Below, piece by piece: positions 15,048-23,220 of a stretch of 64,000 nt of DNA (within the stretch, counting starts at the first letter, position 1; every line of letters begins with the position of its first letter). The position numbers and the translations under genes were made by a program. The DNA is from Streptomyces sp. NBC_01304 (GTDB taxonomy: Bacteria > Actinomycetota > Actinomycetes > Streptomycetales > Streptomycetaceae): the NCBI RefSeq assembly GCF_035975855.1, contig NZ_CP109055.1:3224001-3288000 (forward strand). Direction: 5' to 3'. The notes below the pieces were generated by a model. It did not search any database and was not told the origin of the DNA. It saw nothing but the letters and a program-made list of their open reading frames with translations.

Positions 15048-15743
15048 ATGACGATCTCTTCACGCATGGACGAAACCGGGATGCGGTGGGTCTGCGAGCA
15101 GCGCATCTCCGCACGCTGGCCCGAGCGTCTGTGCCATTTCCCCGCAGTCGGCGGCCCGTCGAAGGACGGCCCCCGGCGTTGCATCCGACACCTGGCATCC
15201 GAAGACCGGGGGCGCCTGGGACTCGGATTGACACCCGATGGGGATATCAGCGCGCTACTCGAAGAGGGAGAGCTGAGGTGGGAGGAGCCAGCCTGTTGGT
15301 CGTGGAGTGTTCCGTCGGACGCGGTGGAAGAGCTCAACGCTGATCACCGGCAAGAAGCCCTGCAGGACGACAGGAACGCCTCTTGGGTCAGGAGACTGCT
15401 GGGCGAAAAGTCCACAGCGGAGTCCCGGGGCGAGATGGCGTTGATGTATTGGCAGGACGGCTGCTGCACAGTGTGCAGCATCGACGCCAAGTTGGTCACC
15501 GATCACTGTCACGTCAGCGGCCTGATCCGCGGGATGTTGTGCGCCTCCTGCAACGTGAAGGAAGGAAACTGGCACCACTGCTCCGGGGCCATCGACAGGT
15601 ACCGGCAACGTCCCCCTGCTGCCCTCCTGGACATTCGACTGCGCTACTACAGCGCCCGAACCGGCTACGCCGAACCTCTTCCAGCACCGTACCGAGGCGC
15701 GGCCTTTCCCTGGTGGGACCAGCTGACGCAACCGAGCATGTGA
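15048..15743 (+). CDS. endonuclease VII-like HNH protein
   Basis: A protein of about 231 residues whose C-terminal part contains the recombination endonuclease VII / HNH signature: CTVC (Cys140, Cys143), TDHCH (Asp152, His153, His155), GLIRGMLC and CASCN (Cys165, Cys168). Phage T4 enzyme VII resolves branched DNA; actinobacterial versions are common in phages and plasmids and are mostly uncharacterised. The N-terminal 110 residues are unfamiliar. The ATG at 15048 is preferred over GTG at 14868, which has no ribosome binding site. It is divergent from the DUF317-like gene. Confidence 0.78.
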   Translation: MTISSRMDETGMRWVCEQRISARWPERLCHFPAVGGPSKDGPRRCIRHLASEDRGRLGLGLTPDGDISALLEEGELRWEEPACWSWSVPSDAVEELNADHRQEALQDDRNASWVRRLLGEKSTAESRGEMALMYWQDGCCTVCSIDAKLVTDHCHVSGLIRGMLCASCNVKEGNWHHCSGAIDRYRQRPPAALLDIRLRYYSARTGYAEPLPAPYRGAAFPWWDQLTQPSM

Positions 15744-15993
15744 GGCAGGCAACTGACGCGCGTGGGGCATCGACCACAAGCCCAATTCCGGGACGGCTGA
15801 GCCCGTTCAGCGCCCGCAGTGCGGGCATCGACGACTGCGTACTCCTCTAGCCCGTCCTCCCTCATACGTTTCAGGTGGAGGCTGGCAGCGGACACGGAGA
15901 TGCCTACCGGTCAGCTCCTCCAAGGAGTGCCGCGCACCCTCCGGGGCCGGCCACCAGACGGCCGGCGGCAGGCACCGGACGAAGCTGAGTACG

Positions 15994-16036
15994 TGACCTG
16001 TCGCAATGAAGGTTGAGTGATTCTCAGGGAAGGTTG
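15994..16036 (+). repeat. left 43-bp terminal inverted repeat
   Basis: Begins TGACCTGTCGCAATG and ends GGGAAGGTTG. It differs from the reverse complement of the right repeat at one base (G at 16028). Confidence 0.9.
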
Positions 16037-16092
16037 AGCGGCTGCTTCTGGCGGATTCGGTCCTTGTGGCGGGAGACGAGGCCCACCGCCGG

Positions 16093-16512
16093 TCAGCTGA
16101 TCGGTGGCAGGAGGGGGACCCGCGCGGCGAGGAACTTCGGGGCCATCTTGCGGTAGCTGTCGGTGATCAGTTCCGCAAGCTCGGTCCAGTCGGTGTGGTC
16201 ACCGAGAACGGCGGCGACGACGTTATGGCCCCAGTCGGCACGGAGGAACGGGAACCCACCGGCGGTCAGGCCGAGCAGGTCGTCGACGGGTACCCGAAAA
16301 GTCATCACGACCAGTTCCTGATCTGCGGTCGCATACGAGGCGTAGACCGGGTAGCGATCCACGTCCGGCGTGTAGACATGGACGAACGTCCGCGTACGGA
16401 TCCGCCAGCGCACGCCGATCCAGGCTGGTTCCTCGTACGACTCGGGCAGCTGCCGGCAGATCGACCGCGACCGGTTCAGGATCTCCGGCGGCACGTCTCC
16501 AGGACTGGACAT
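16093..16512 (-). CDS. MmcQ/YjbR family protein
   Basis: A 139-residue protein with the family pattern: an N-terminal helix (ILNRSRSICRQLPE), WIGVRWRIRTRTFVHVY, ELVVMTFRVPVDD and the closing LRADWGHNVVAAVLG followed by LAELITDSYRKMAP. YjbR has a double-wing DNA-binding-like fold with no established activity. It is the sole passenger of the 630-bp element, between the two terminal repeats. The ATG at 16512 lacks a strong ribosome binding site. Confidence 0.85.
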   Translation of the reverse strand: MSSPGDVPPEILNRSRSICRQLPESYEEPAWIGVRWRIRTRTFVHVYTPDVDRYPVYASYATADQELVVMTFRVPVDDLLGLTAGGFPFLRADWGHNVVAAVLGDHTDWTELAELITDSYRKMAPKFLAARVPLLPPIS

Positions 16513-16580
16513 GGGCCGACACTAGCGACCGCCGGAAAATTCCGCGCCGGAAGCGGCTGGGCAGGGAAGCCTGCGGTCAC

Positions 16581-16623
16581 CAACCTTCGCTGAGAATCAC
16601 TCAACCTTCATTGCGACAGGTCA
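16581..16623 (-). repeat. right 43-bp terminal inverted repeat
   Basis: Read on the minus strand it begins TGACCTGTCGCAATG at 16623. With the left copy it defines the ends of the element; the direct repeat GTACG follows immediately. Confidence 0.9.
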
Positions 16624-16694
16624 GTACGCGACTGGCCAGCACGAAGGACCGACGAGAGATGCAACCGAAATCGAACAAGTGCTTGAATAGCGAC

Positions 16695-16931
16695 ATGGAG
16701 ACCGTGCCGTACCCCAACGACCTACTGCAAGCCCAACGCGAGTGGCTCCACGCATACGAGACGCTCTCCGCGCTGCCACCCACCGCAGGGGCCACGGCGC
16801 TGCGGCGTCGGCTCCTTTTGCTGTCGTCGCGGATCGCACGGCACCCTCACTGGTCGGCGCAGTGCTGCCCGTCGGTTGCTCGCGCAGAGCTGCGCCGCGT
16901 GGCACGGGCACTGGAGACCACGGCCGTGTAG
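16695..16931 (+). CDS. small conserved Streptomyces hypothetical protein
   Basis: A 78-residue protein starting at ATG 16695 (METVPYPNDLLQAQREW). The pattern VPYPxDLLxAQREW followed by TALRRRLLLLSSRIARHP is one I recognise from small Streptomyces proteins of unknown function near DUF317 or DUF6233 genes. An earlier in-frame ATG at 16659 is possible. Its start coincides with that of the divergent interrupted gene (both use CATG at 16694-16697), so one of the two starts must be wrong. The next gene follows 13 bp later. Confidence 0.7.
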   Translation: METVPYPNDLLQAQREWLHAYETLSALPPTAGATALRRRLLLLSSRIARHPHWSAQCCPSVARAELRRVARALETTAV

Positions 16932-16944
16932 GGGGCTGATCACT

Positions 16945-17433
16945 GTGACCGGCCCTCCACCCCTACCGTTCGCCATGATCACACTGGTCACACCGGACCA
17001 ACAGGAGATTCGGGTGCGCCTGTACGAGCGACTGCAGACCACGGGCCGGTTTCCGTGGCGGTTTCGTATTGGGGTGCCTTCCTGGGTCGCGACGGAAGAC
17101 GGCGTGAAGCCCGCCGAATATTCGGTATGGGTCACGGACCGGCAGCTTCGGCCGATCGACGGAGTCGACCTGTCAGCGATCCCTACGCACCGACGCAGGC
17201 CAGCCACGCCTACACCCCCGCCCTCGGGGTGGGTCGTCCGCCAGGATTCGGATCGCCGGGGCGGCACGGTTGTACACGACGCAGCCTGCCGAAAAGCAGC
17301 TGGCGGGGGCCGGGAGCTGGGTGCAATGGAGGCACTGGACGCACTCATGCGCCCTGGAGCGAAAGCGTGCCACGACTGCGCCGCCGCCGAAGTGCTCGTG
17401 CCCGCACTGCAGTTGAGCCAGGGCTACGGCTAG
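16945..17433 (+). CDS. DUF6233-like protein
   Basis: A 162-residue protein. Residues 11-75 (IRVRLYERLQTTG, RFRIGVPSW, AEYSVWVTDRQLRPIDG) form one domain. The C-terminus, GGTVVHDAACRKA then LDALMRPGAKACHDCAA, matches the Cys-containing tail pattern of DUF6233 proteins (VHxxxC... ALDAL..GxxxCxxC). Function unknown. The start is GTG 16945 after GGGGG, or ATG 16975. It is probably co-transcribed with the 78-residue gene, and a hairpin terminator follows at 17559. Confidence 0.72.
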   Translation: MTGPPPLPFAMITLVTPDQQEIRVRLYERLQTTGRFPWRFRIGVPSWVATEDGVKPAEYSVWVTDRQLRPIDGVDLSAIPTHRRRPATPTPPPSGWVVRQDSDRRGGTVVHDAACRKAAGGGRELGAMEALDALMRPGAKACHDCAAAEVLVPALQLSQGYG

Positions 17434-17558
17434 CAGGTGCAGGACTTCGCGGCGCACGCGGCGGGCAGCATGCGCTCGCAGACCAAAAGCCTTGATGCCC
17501 ACCGGCCGACAGGAGACTCCTGCGGGTATCTCCGATACCGGGAGCCGGACATGGCAAA

Positions 17559-17586
17559 GCCCCCGGAATCGCGAGATTCCGGGGGC
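17559..17586. terminator. bidirectional hairpin terminator
   Basis: A perfect 12-bp stem GCCCCCGGAATC / GATTCCGGGGGC around a 4-nt GCGA loop, placed between two converging genes (DUF6233-like on plus, surface protein on minus). It probably ends both transcripts. No T-tract is present. Confidence 0.75.
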
Positions 17587-17610
17587 CCAGTGTGGTGAAA
17601 GCGGGTGGCG

Positions 17611-18624
17611 TCAGCTCTCGGTGGAGCCGTCGGCGGTGGAATTGTCCGTGCGCCGTCGGCGGGCCACCACGAGGGCGCCTCCGCCGACGGCGAGAAGCAC
17701 TCCGGCGCCGCCGATCAGCCACGGGGTGGCGTCAGCGCCGGTGTGCGCGAGGGCGCCATCGGGCGCGGGGGCCGCGGTGCTCGACGCGGTCGCTTCGGAG
17801 GCCGGGGTGTCCGAGGCCGAGGCGGACGGCTTCGGGGTGTCCTCGTCCTTGCCAGGCTTGTCTGGGGTCGGCTTGGTGGTGGGGTCGGTCGGCTCTTCCG
17901 TGGGCGGCGGGGTGGTGGCGGTCTTGGCGTTGCTGACGGTCACGGTCACGGGATCGCCCGGCTTGGCCTTGAACGCCTTCGAGGGCTTGTAGATCTCGTA
18001 GCCCTCGGGCGCCTTCACCTGCTTGACCCAGAAGTCACTGCCGGTACGGGAGTTGATGGGCAGCTTGCCGCTGGCCGTGCCGTCGGAGCCGGTGGTCAGC
18101 GTCAGTAGGGTCTTGTCTCCGCTACCGATGTTGACCGTGGACCCGGCCAGCAGCTTGCCGGTCTTGTCGTCCTTGGCCTTCAGCAGGACCGAGGCGTCCT
18201 TGAACGGGTCGACGATCGTGAGTGGTGTGTCAACGCCGGGGGTGACGATCACGTCCTGGTCGTCGACCGTGTCGTGCAGAGGGCTGCCGCTGGTGACCTC
18301 CTTGAGGCGGTAGACCCCCGGCGTGAGGTCCTTGAAAGCGAGCTGCCCCTGGGCGTCGGTCTTGCCGTTGGCGGCTTCCTTGCCCGCGGAGTCGAACAGG
18401 GTGAAGGACGCGCCGCCGAGCACGTCGCCTCCGGGGTCCTTCTTCAAGATGGCCACGCCGCCGGTCTCCGCCTCGGCCGCGTTGCGCGGAGTCGAGGACG
18501 TGGACGTGGACGGTGTGGGCTCGGTGCTCTGGGCCGATGCGGTCGGCGCCCAGGACAGGTTGCCGGTCACCGCAGCGGCGACGGCTACAGCGACAGGGAG
18601 GGTGCGAGCGGAACGGATGCGCAA
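17611..18624 (-). CDS. SpaA/Cna-B-like surface protein with LAHTG sorting signal
   Basis: A protein of about 337 residues exported by an N-terminal signal (LPVAVAVAAAVTG, cleavage after PTASA). Two prealbumin-like (SpaA/Cna-B) domains follow: GVAILKKDPGGDVLGGASFTL to GVYRLKEVTSG, and VLLKAKDDKTGKLLAGS to WVKQVKAPEGY. Then come a Pro/Thr/Asp-rich wall-spanning stretch, the class E sortase motif LAHTG, a hydrophobic helix and a basic tail. It would be anchored to the cell wall. The TTG at 18624 is chosen because GGAGAG lies seven bases upstream. Possible roles are adhesion or mating contact. Confidence 0.87.
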   Translation of the reverse strand: MRIRSARTLPVAVAVAAAVTGNLSWAPTASAQSTEPTPSTSTSSTPRNAAEAETGGVAILKKDPGGDVLGGASFTLFDSAGKEAANGKTDAQGQLAFKDLTPGVYRLKEVTSGSPLHDTVDDQDVIVTPGVDTPLTIVDPFKDASVLLKAKDDKTGKLLAGSTVNIGSGDKTLLTLTTGSDGTASGKLPINSRTGSDFWVKQVKAPEGYEIYKPSKAFKAKPGDPVTVTVSNAKTATTPPPTEEPTDPTTKPTPDKPGKDEDTPKPSASASDTPASEATASSTAAPAPDGALAHTGADATPWLIGGAGVLLAVGGGALVVARRRRTDNSTADGSTES

Positions 18625-18674
18625 GAAGGGACTCTCCAAGGGATACGGGCGGGAACAGGTGAAGGTGGGTGGGC

Positions 18675-19169
18675 TCAGCGGGAGCGGCCCGGCGTCGGTC
18701 TCGGGGGCGAGGCGGCCGGCCCGCTCGCCGGGTGGGAGGGCGCGGTGATGGCGTAGCGGCGGGCGGCGGCACGGACGAGTTGCTGTTGCTGCTCGACGGG
18801 CAGCTGCTCGATGCCGGCCAGGCCCTGGGCGATGCCAAGTCCGAAGGGGGATCCGACGTCGAGGCCGGCGGCCTGAACGATCTGCGCTGCGGCCTCGGCT
18901 TCGACGAGGACGCCGTAGGAGCTGGGGATGCCGAGCATGTGCTCGGCGTGGTCGCGGGCGCCGTCGAGGAGTTCGGTGAGCGGGATGTCGTCGTTCAGGC
19001 AGTCCTCGACGATGTCGAGGAGGGTCAGCGTGGCGCTGTGCAGCCGGTCGCGGAAGTCAGGGTCGGTGAGCCAGAAGCCGTTCGGGCCAGGCGGCGGGGG
19101 CGGGCCGTGGACCGCGGTGGTCGGTGGCGGTGGTCGTCGGTGGGAGGGGAACCAGCGAGGTGGGGACAT
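18675..19169 (-). CDS. hypothetical helical protein
   Basis: A 164-residue protein starting at ATG 19169 after CGGAG. The N-terminus is Pro-rich. Residues 37-150 are helical and acidic (LLDIVEDCLNDDIPLTELLDGA, then GLAGIEQLPVEQQQQLVRAA). No membrane segment. It follows the 158-residue gene by 25 bp in the minus-strand operon. I do not recognise the family. Confidence 0.65.
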   Translation of the reverse strand: MSPPRWFPSHRRPPPPTTAVHGPPPPPGPNGFWLTDPDFRDRLHSATLTLLDIVEDCLNDDIPLTELLDGARDHAEHMLGIPSSYGVLVEAEAAAQIVQAAGLDVGSPFGLGIAQGLAGIEQLPVEQQQQLVRAAARRYAITAPSHPASGPAASPPRPTPGRSR

Positions 19170-19194
19170 CCACAACTCCGTGGCGAGGTGGTGG

Positions 19195-19671
19195 TCAGCG
19201 GGTGCGGGGTGAGCTGGTGCTGGGAGTGGGCTGGGCGACAGGTAGGGCAGACGGTCGGGACACGGCCGGCGGGGGCGAGAACCAGAGGTGGGCGTACTGC
19301 TCGATCGCCGTTCGCAGCCCTGTGCCGTCCGCGCCGTGCCACGGCGGCTGGCTGATGTGGGCGTGCCAGTCACGGATGACGGCGTAGCCGTCTTTGCCGG
19401 CCACGAGGTCGCGGGCAGCATCGCGGCGGGCGAAGGTTCCGTGGTCAGCGAAACGGAGGATCGCGGTGTCGAGGACGCCCTGGTCAGGGTGGATGACGCG
19501 CAGGCGCAGTCCGTTGTACTCGCCGTGGCGGATGGTGGGGGCGAAGTCGATCCGTAGCCGCAGCGGCGAGTTCGGCTGCGGGGCTGCGTACAAGGCGTCG
19601 CCGACGATGGCGTACTGGTGGAGCGGCAGTTCGAGGACGTCATCGAAGAACTGCTGTGCGTGCAGGGCCAC
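19195..19671 (-). CDS. hypothetical protein
   Basis: A 158-residue protein starting at GTG 19671 after AGAGAG. The first 130 residues are strand-rich (YAIVGDALYAAPQPNSPLRL, then GLRLRVIHPDQGVLDTAILR, then DGYAVIRDWHAHI), and the tail is Pro/Ser-rich. No catalytic motif was recognised. It lies in the minus-strand operon after the ATP-grasp gene. Confidence 0.65.
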   Translation of the reverse strand: MALHAQQFFDDVLELPLHQYAIVGDALYAAPQPNSPLRLRIDFAPTIRHGEYNGLRLRVIHPDQGVLDTAILRFADHGTFARRDAARDLVAGKDGYAVIRDWHAHISQPPWHGADGTGLRTAIEQYAHLWFSPPPAVSRPSALPVAQPTPSTSSPRTR

Positions 19672-19787
19672 GTAGTCTCTCTTGAGCGAAGGTGATCTGA
19701 TCGGTCAGCGGCGGGGGCCGGAAGGCCGGGCTGGCAGGGCTGCCGACGGAGTTGTGGTGGTGCTCCAGCGCGGGACGCTGCGTGTGG

Positions 19788-21038
19788 TCAGCGCGGGCGC
19801 TCGGCGGGGGTGACCTGGACGGACAGGTGCCGGTACGCCTCGGTGGAGCGGGTCTGCGCGGCCTCTGCGCTGGGTCCGGTGGTGATCAGGTAGCCGATGC
19901 GGGCGCTGAACATGTCGCCGTCCGGCGGGAGCACTAGCCTTTCGCCGGCGTCGCGGTGGAAGGTGACGCGCTCGAGCCAGTCGGGGCTGTCGGTGAACTC
20001 GACATCGAGGCGCCGCTCGGTGAGGGTGCCGGAGTAGGCGGGGTAGATCAGCCGGATTGCTGCTGCCTGACTGCGTGTTGGGGTGAGGTCGGGCAGCACT
20101 CCGCAGGCGATGTCTGCGGCGGCGCGGGCCAGGTCGACGCCGGTGGCCAGGTGGACGAGGTGGCCGATCATGTCTCCGGCGATGCGCGCGTTGACCTCGA
20201 TCAGGCGCGGGCGGCCGTCGACGATACGGATCTCGACATGGCTGACGCCGTCGGTGACGCCGACGGCGTCGAGGGCCGCGACGGCGACCGGCGCCACGTC
20301 GGCGAGCAGCGGGTCGTTCGCGTCGACCACGTGCGCCAGTTCCTCGAAGAAGGGCGGCATCCCGACGGTCTTGCGGGTGAGGGCGACCACGGTGGTCTGC
20401 CCCTGATAGGTGACGCATTCGACGCTCACTTCCGGGCCGTCGAGGTACTCCTCGACCAGGACCTGGGTGCTCTCGACTCCGTGGCCTGCGGTCTGCGCGG
20501 CGAAGGCGTATGCGGCGGGGAGTTCGTCGGCTGTATCGACGCGGATGACGCCCATGCTCGCGGCGTGCGCGGCGGGCTTGAGGACGACGGGGTAGCCGAT
20601 CAGTGCGGCGGCATCGGCCGCCTCGTGCTCGGTGCGCACGTTCACCGACACGGCGGAGGGCACCGCGTGGCGGGCGAACAGCGTGCGCGAGGTGTGTTTG
20701 TTGCGGCAGCCCTGGAGTGCCTCGGGAGCCGTGGTGGGCAGGCCGAGCTGGCGTGCGAGACGGGCGACGGGGACGAGGTACCACTCGGTCCACGTCAGCA
20801 CACCGGCCAGCTCGTGCCGCTCGGCGAGCTCGCGCCCGGCCGCGGCCAGTGCCGCCTGGTCGGTGGGGTCGGCGACGGCGTAGTCGAGGAGGAACTCCTT
20901 CTCCCAGGTCGGCTCGGCGCCGGAGATCAGGACGACGTCGTAGTGGGCGGCGACGTTCGCAAGGCACGTACCGCGATACGCGTGCGCCTCCATGTCGGCG
21001 GCGGCAACGGCCAGGACGACGGGGCGAGAGGACAACAA
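19788..21038 (-). CDS. ATP-grasp domain ligase-like protein
   Basis: A 416-residue ATP-grasp enzyme. It has an N-terminal Rossmann-like region (PVVLAVAAADMEAHAY) and a central IGYPVVLKPAAHAASMGV with the nucleotide-binding lysine. The hinge is VLVEEYLDGPEVSVEC, and the metal-binding site is HVEIRIVDGRPRLIEVNARI. Such proteins join a carboxylate to an amine using ATP, for example dipeptide ligases or BL00235/CARNS1-type enzymes. With the adjacent MFS exporter it may make and export a small peptide or modified amino acid. The start is TTG 21038 or, better spaced from GGAG, TTG 21035. Confidence 0.87.
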   Translation of the reverse strand: MLSSRPVVLAVAAADMEAHAYRGTCLANVAAHYDVVLISGAEPTWEKEFLLDYAVADPTDQAALAAAGRELAERHELAGVLTWTEWYLVPVARLARQLGLPTTAPEALQGCRNKHTSRTLFARHAVPSAVSVNVRTEHEAADAAALIGYPVVLKPAAHAASMGVIRVDTADELPAAYAFAAQTAGHGVESTQVLVEEYLDGPEVSVECVTYQGQTTVVALTRKTVGMPPFFEELAHVVDANDPLLADVAPVAVAALDAVGVTDGVSHVEIRIVDGRPRLIEVNARIAGDMIGHLVHLATGVDLARAAADIACGVLPDLTPTRSQAAAIRLIYPAYSGTLTERRLDVEFTDSPDWLERVTFHRDAGERLVLPPDGDMFSARIGYLITTGPSAEAAQTRSTEAYRHLSVQVTPAERPR

Positions 21039-21086
21039 GGCTCCAAACAGTTGCAGGGCAAGGGGAATTGAGGCAGGCGACCGGTG

Positions 21087-21425
21087 TCAGGGGGTGCGGC
21101 GGCGGCGCAGTTCGAAGGCGCTCGCCCAGTGCGGGTGGTCTTCGATCAACTTCCTGGCGTAGAGGGCGGTGTAGTTGTTGTTCAGCCCACGCACGCCCGT
21201 CGGCAGTTGCCAGCGCAGGTCCTCGAACAGCGCCTTCAACCCGATCTTGGTGGCTCCTGCGGCGAGCCGGTCGGCCGTCAGGCGCTCCAACGCGCGGTAG
21301 ACGTACGGGTGCTCGGCGTCGAAGGCCAGGAACCGGTCGGTCAGCGTGGGGCGTGAGCCCGCCCGGAACGAAGGTCGCGATATCGGCAGGAGCATCTGGT
21401 CGGCCGGGGCGTAGGACGAGGACAT
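21087..21425 (-). CDS. small phage/plasmid-type conserved protein
   Basis: A 112-residue protein starting at ATG 21425 after GGAGATC. The pattern RFLAFDAEHPYVYRALERL, IGLKALFEDLRWQLP, RGLNNNYTALYARKLIEDHP is one I associate with small conserved proteins of actinobacterial phages and integrative elements. No activity is known. It stands between the MFS and ATP-grasp genes. Confidence 0.7.
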   Translation of the reverse strand: MSSSYAPADQMLLPISRPSFRAGSRPTLTDRFLAFDAEHPYVYRALERLTADRLAAGATKIGLKALFEDLRWQLPTGVRGLNNNYTALYARKLIEDHPHWASAFELRRRRTP

Positions 21426-21466
21426 GGCGGATCTCCGTGAGGTGGGCAGGAAGGTGATCGGGACGG

Positions 21467-22708
21467 TCAGGCGAATGAGGTGCGCAGGGCGGGGGTGGCG
21501 CGCAGCCGGGAGAAGGCGACGAACAGGCCCGCGGCCTGGAGCACGGCGCAGAGAGCGATGACATGGCCGAGCTGAGCGGGCGACACGATGGCGACGAGGA
21601 CGCCTGCCATCGGGAAGGGCAGCAGCAGCACCAAGATCGTTAGGGAGAGGGTGGCGCCGAATACGTCTGCGGGGATGAGGCGGGAGCGCAGGGTGCGCAG
21701 CACGACGGTCATGCCGCCCTCGCCGGCCATGAGGACGGCGATCAGGGCGAGATAGGCGTGGTAGGTGCCCGCGAAGGAGACGGCCAGGCACGCCGTGGCG
21801 GCGATCGTGGCGGAGACAGCACCGACCGGCCACAGGCCGAAGCGGTCAATCGCCCGGCGGCACAGGAGGACAGCGCCGAGTGAGGCGACGGCCGCGATGG
21901 ACCAGATGAATCCGACGTCGGCTGTGGAGTGGCCGAGCTGCTTGACGATGATCACCGGGGCGGCGGCCTGCAGCAGACCGACGGCCAAGTTGGACACGGT
22001 CAGTCCGGCCACCAGCCAGCCGAGCGTCGGCAGCGCCCGCAGGGTCGACCATCCGGTGCGCAGTCCCTTCAAGACGGGCTGCGGCACCTCGGGCTCCTGG
22101 CGGAGGTACTGGCGCGGGGCCAGGACGCTGGTGAACAGCGAGAAGACGGCGATCACCGTCAGCATTCCGGCTGCTCCGGCCCACTGGAGCAGGAGGCCGG
22201 CAAGGGCGGGGCCGGACAGGGTGGCGACCTGGTCGATGCCGAGGAGCACCGACTGCACCCGGTGGGCGCGGGTGCCGGCCTCGCGGCTGGCCACCCCGCC
22301 CGCGGTCTCGACCGCGATGTACGAGCACTCGGTGAGGATCCCGGTGGACGCGGCGAGCACCATGACCGTGACCGTCGCCCCGAGCCCTGCCTCCTGCGTC
22401 GGAAGGATGAACGCGGCGGCCAGGACGACCAGGGCCCGAGCAACGGAGGCATAGCGGAGCACGGAGGTGGTCCCGTGCCGGTCGACCAGGGCCCCGGCGA
22501 AGGCGAACGCCCCCAGTCTCGGAATCCACTCCAGCGCGAAGGCGAGGCCGGTCAGGGCCGCGGAGTCGGTGGTGGCCAGTACCAGCAGCGGGATGCCGTA
22601 CGTCGTCATGGCGAACGCGGCGGCGTCCGTGCTGCGCGGCAGGTAGATGCCGCGCAGCAGGGTGGGGACCGGGCGGCGGGCATGCCGCGGTCCGACTCGG
22701 GATCTCAC
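21467..22708 (-). CDS. MFS transporter
   Basis: A 413-residue membrane protein with about twelve hydrophobic helices and the first-loop motif GALVDRHGTTSVLRYA of the major facilitator superfamily. It is most like the drug/metabolite exporter branch (MFS_1/DHA3). The GTG start overlaps the stop of the upstream winged-helix gene (GTGA), so expression is coupled to that regulator. It probably exports the product of the ATP-grasp enzyme or gives self-resistance. Confidence 0.87.
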   Translation of the reverse strand: MRSRVGPRHARRPVPTLLRGIYLPRSTDAAAFAMTTYGIPLLVLATTDSAALTGLAFALEWIPRLGAFAFAGALVDRHGTTSVLRYASVARALVVLAAAFILPTQEAGLGATVTVMVLAASTGILTECSYIAVETAGGVASREAGTRAHRVQSVLLGIDQVATLSGPALAGLLLQWAGAAGMLTVIAVFSLFTSVLAPRQYLRQEPEVPQPVLKGLRTGWSTLRALPTLGWLVAGLTVSNLAVGLLQAAAPVIIVKQLGHSTADVGFIWSIAAVASLGAVLLCRRAIDRFGLWPVGAVSATIAATACLAVSFAGTYHAYLALIAVLMAGEGGMTVVLRTLRSRLIPADVFGATLSLTILVLLLPFPMAGVLVAIVSPAQLGHVIALCAVLQAAGLFVAFSRLRATPALRTSFA

Positions 22709-23220
22709 GCAGCGCGCCCCGCTTCCGCCGCCTCCTGGGAGGAGCGGGCGTCGGTGTGGTTCAGGACGCGGGGGTTCGCCTGCAAGAACTCGCTCAGAAC
22801 CTGATGTGGCGCCGACGGTTCCAGCGTCGAGCCGGACGCGTGCGGGCTGCGGCTGTTCAGCTGGAGGGTGTGCTGGACGCGGGTGACGAAGTCGGTGCTG
22901 GTGTCGGGGAAATGGCGTGTGCGTGCCCAGCGGGCCGCGGTGTCGTACAGCTCGGCGAGGGCCTCGCCGCTCTCGGTGAGCCGGTAGCGGTCGGGGGCCT
23001 GCTGATCGGCGTGGACCAGGCCGAGATCGCGGGCGATGTCGATGGCGTGGCGCAGTTGCCCGGGGGTGAGGTCGCCGAAGGCGCCCTGCAGGCTGCCCTT
23101 CTGGTGGCTGATGGGGCCGTTGTCGTCGATCTCGGTCACCAGGCGTATCAGGCCCGGCAGGGTCAGGATCCTGATCGCGCGGCGTTCATGCAGGAGGTTC
23201 TCGGGCACGGAGCGGTTCAT
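22705..23220 (-). CDS. winged-helix regulator-like protein
   Basis: A 171-residue protein. Residues 15-100 look like a winged helix: ILTLPGLIRLVTEID, GDLTPGQLRHAIDIARDLGLVHA and YRLTESGEALAELYD, the last typical of the wing in HxlR/MarR-like proteins. The ATG at 23220 overlaps the stop of the double HxlR gene (ATGA). It probably acts with that protein to control the transporter operon. Confidence 0.75.
   Translation of the reverse strand: MNRSVPENLLHERRAIRILTLPGLIRLVTEIDDNGPISHQKGSLQGAFGDLTPGQLRHAIDIARDLGLVHADQQAPDRYRLTESGEALAELYDTAARWARTRHFPDTSTDFVTRVQHTLQLNSRSPHASGSTLEPSAPHQVLSEFLQANPRVLNHTDARSSQEAAEAGRAA

Larger units (their letters stand above)
15994..16623. mobile_element. 630-bp inverted-repeat element with passenger gene (MITE-like)
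   Basis: It is bounded by 43-bp inverted repeats with a single mismatch and flanked by a direct repeat GTACG (15989-15993 and 16624-16628), a 5-bp target duplication. Each terminal repeat contains two copies of GAAGGTTGA about 20 bp apart, like the multiple transposase-binding sites of IS21-type ends. There is no transposase gene; the only gene inside is a MmcQ/YjbR-like gene. It must have been moved by a transposase supplied in trans. Confidence 0.88.
15665..16696 (-). pseudogene. helix-turn-helix gene split by the 630-bp element
   Basis: On the minus strand the flanks of the 630-bp element join in one frame once one 5-bp target copy is removed. ISRRSFVLASRVL from 16624-16690 continues into SFVRCLPPAVWWPAPEG, then HSLEELTGRHLRVSAASLHL and KRMREDGLEEYAV (15992 downward). 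The second part has a clear winged or plain helix-turn-helix look. The insertion separates the first 24 or so residues from the DNA-binding domain. The 5' end (16696 or a nearby TTG) and the 3' end (overlapping the endonuclease gene) are uncertain. Confidence 0.6.

Noticed and set aside
19705..21564. A 619-residue minus-strand frame opposite and across the ATP-grasp gene
   Set aside because: Arg/Pro-rich shadow translation; the ATP-grasp frame has the conserved motifs.
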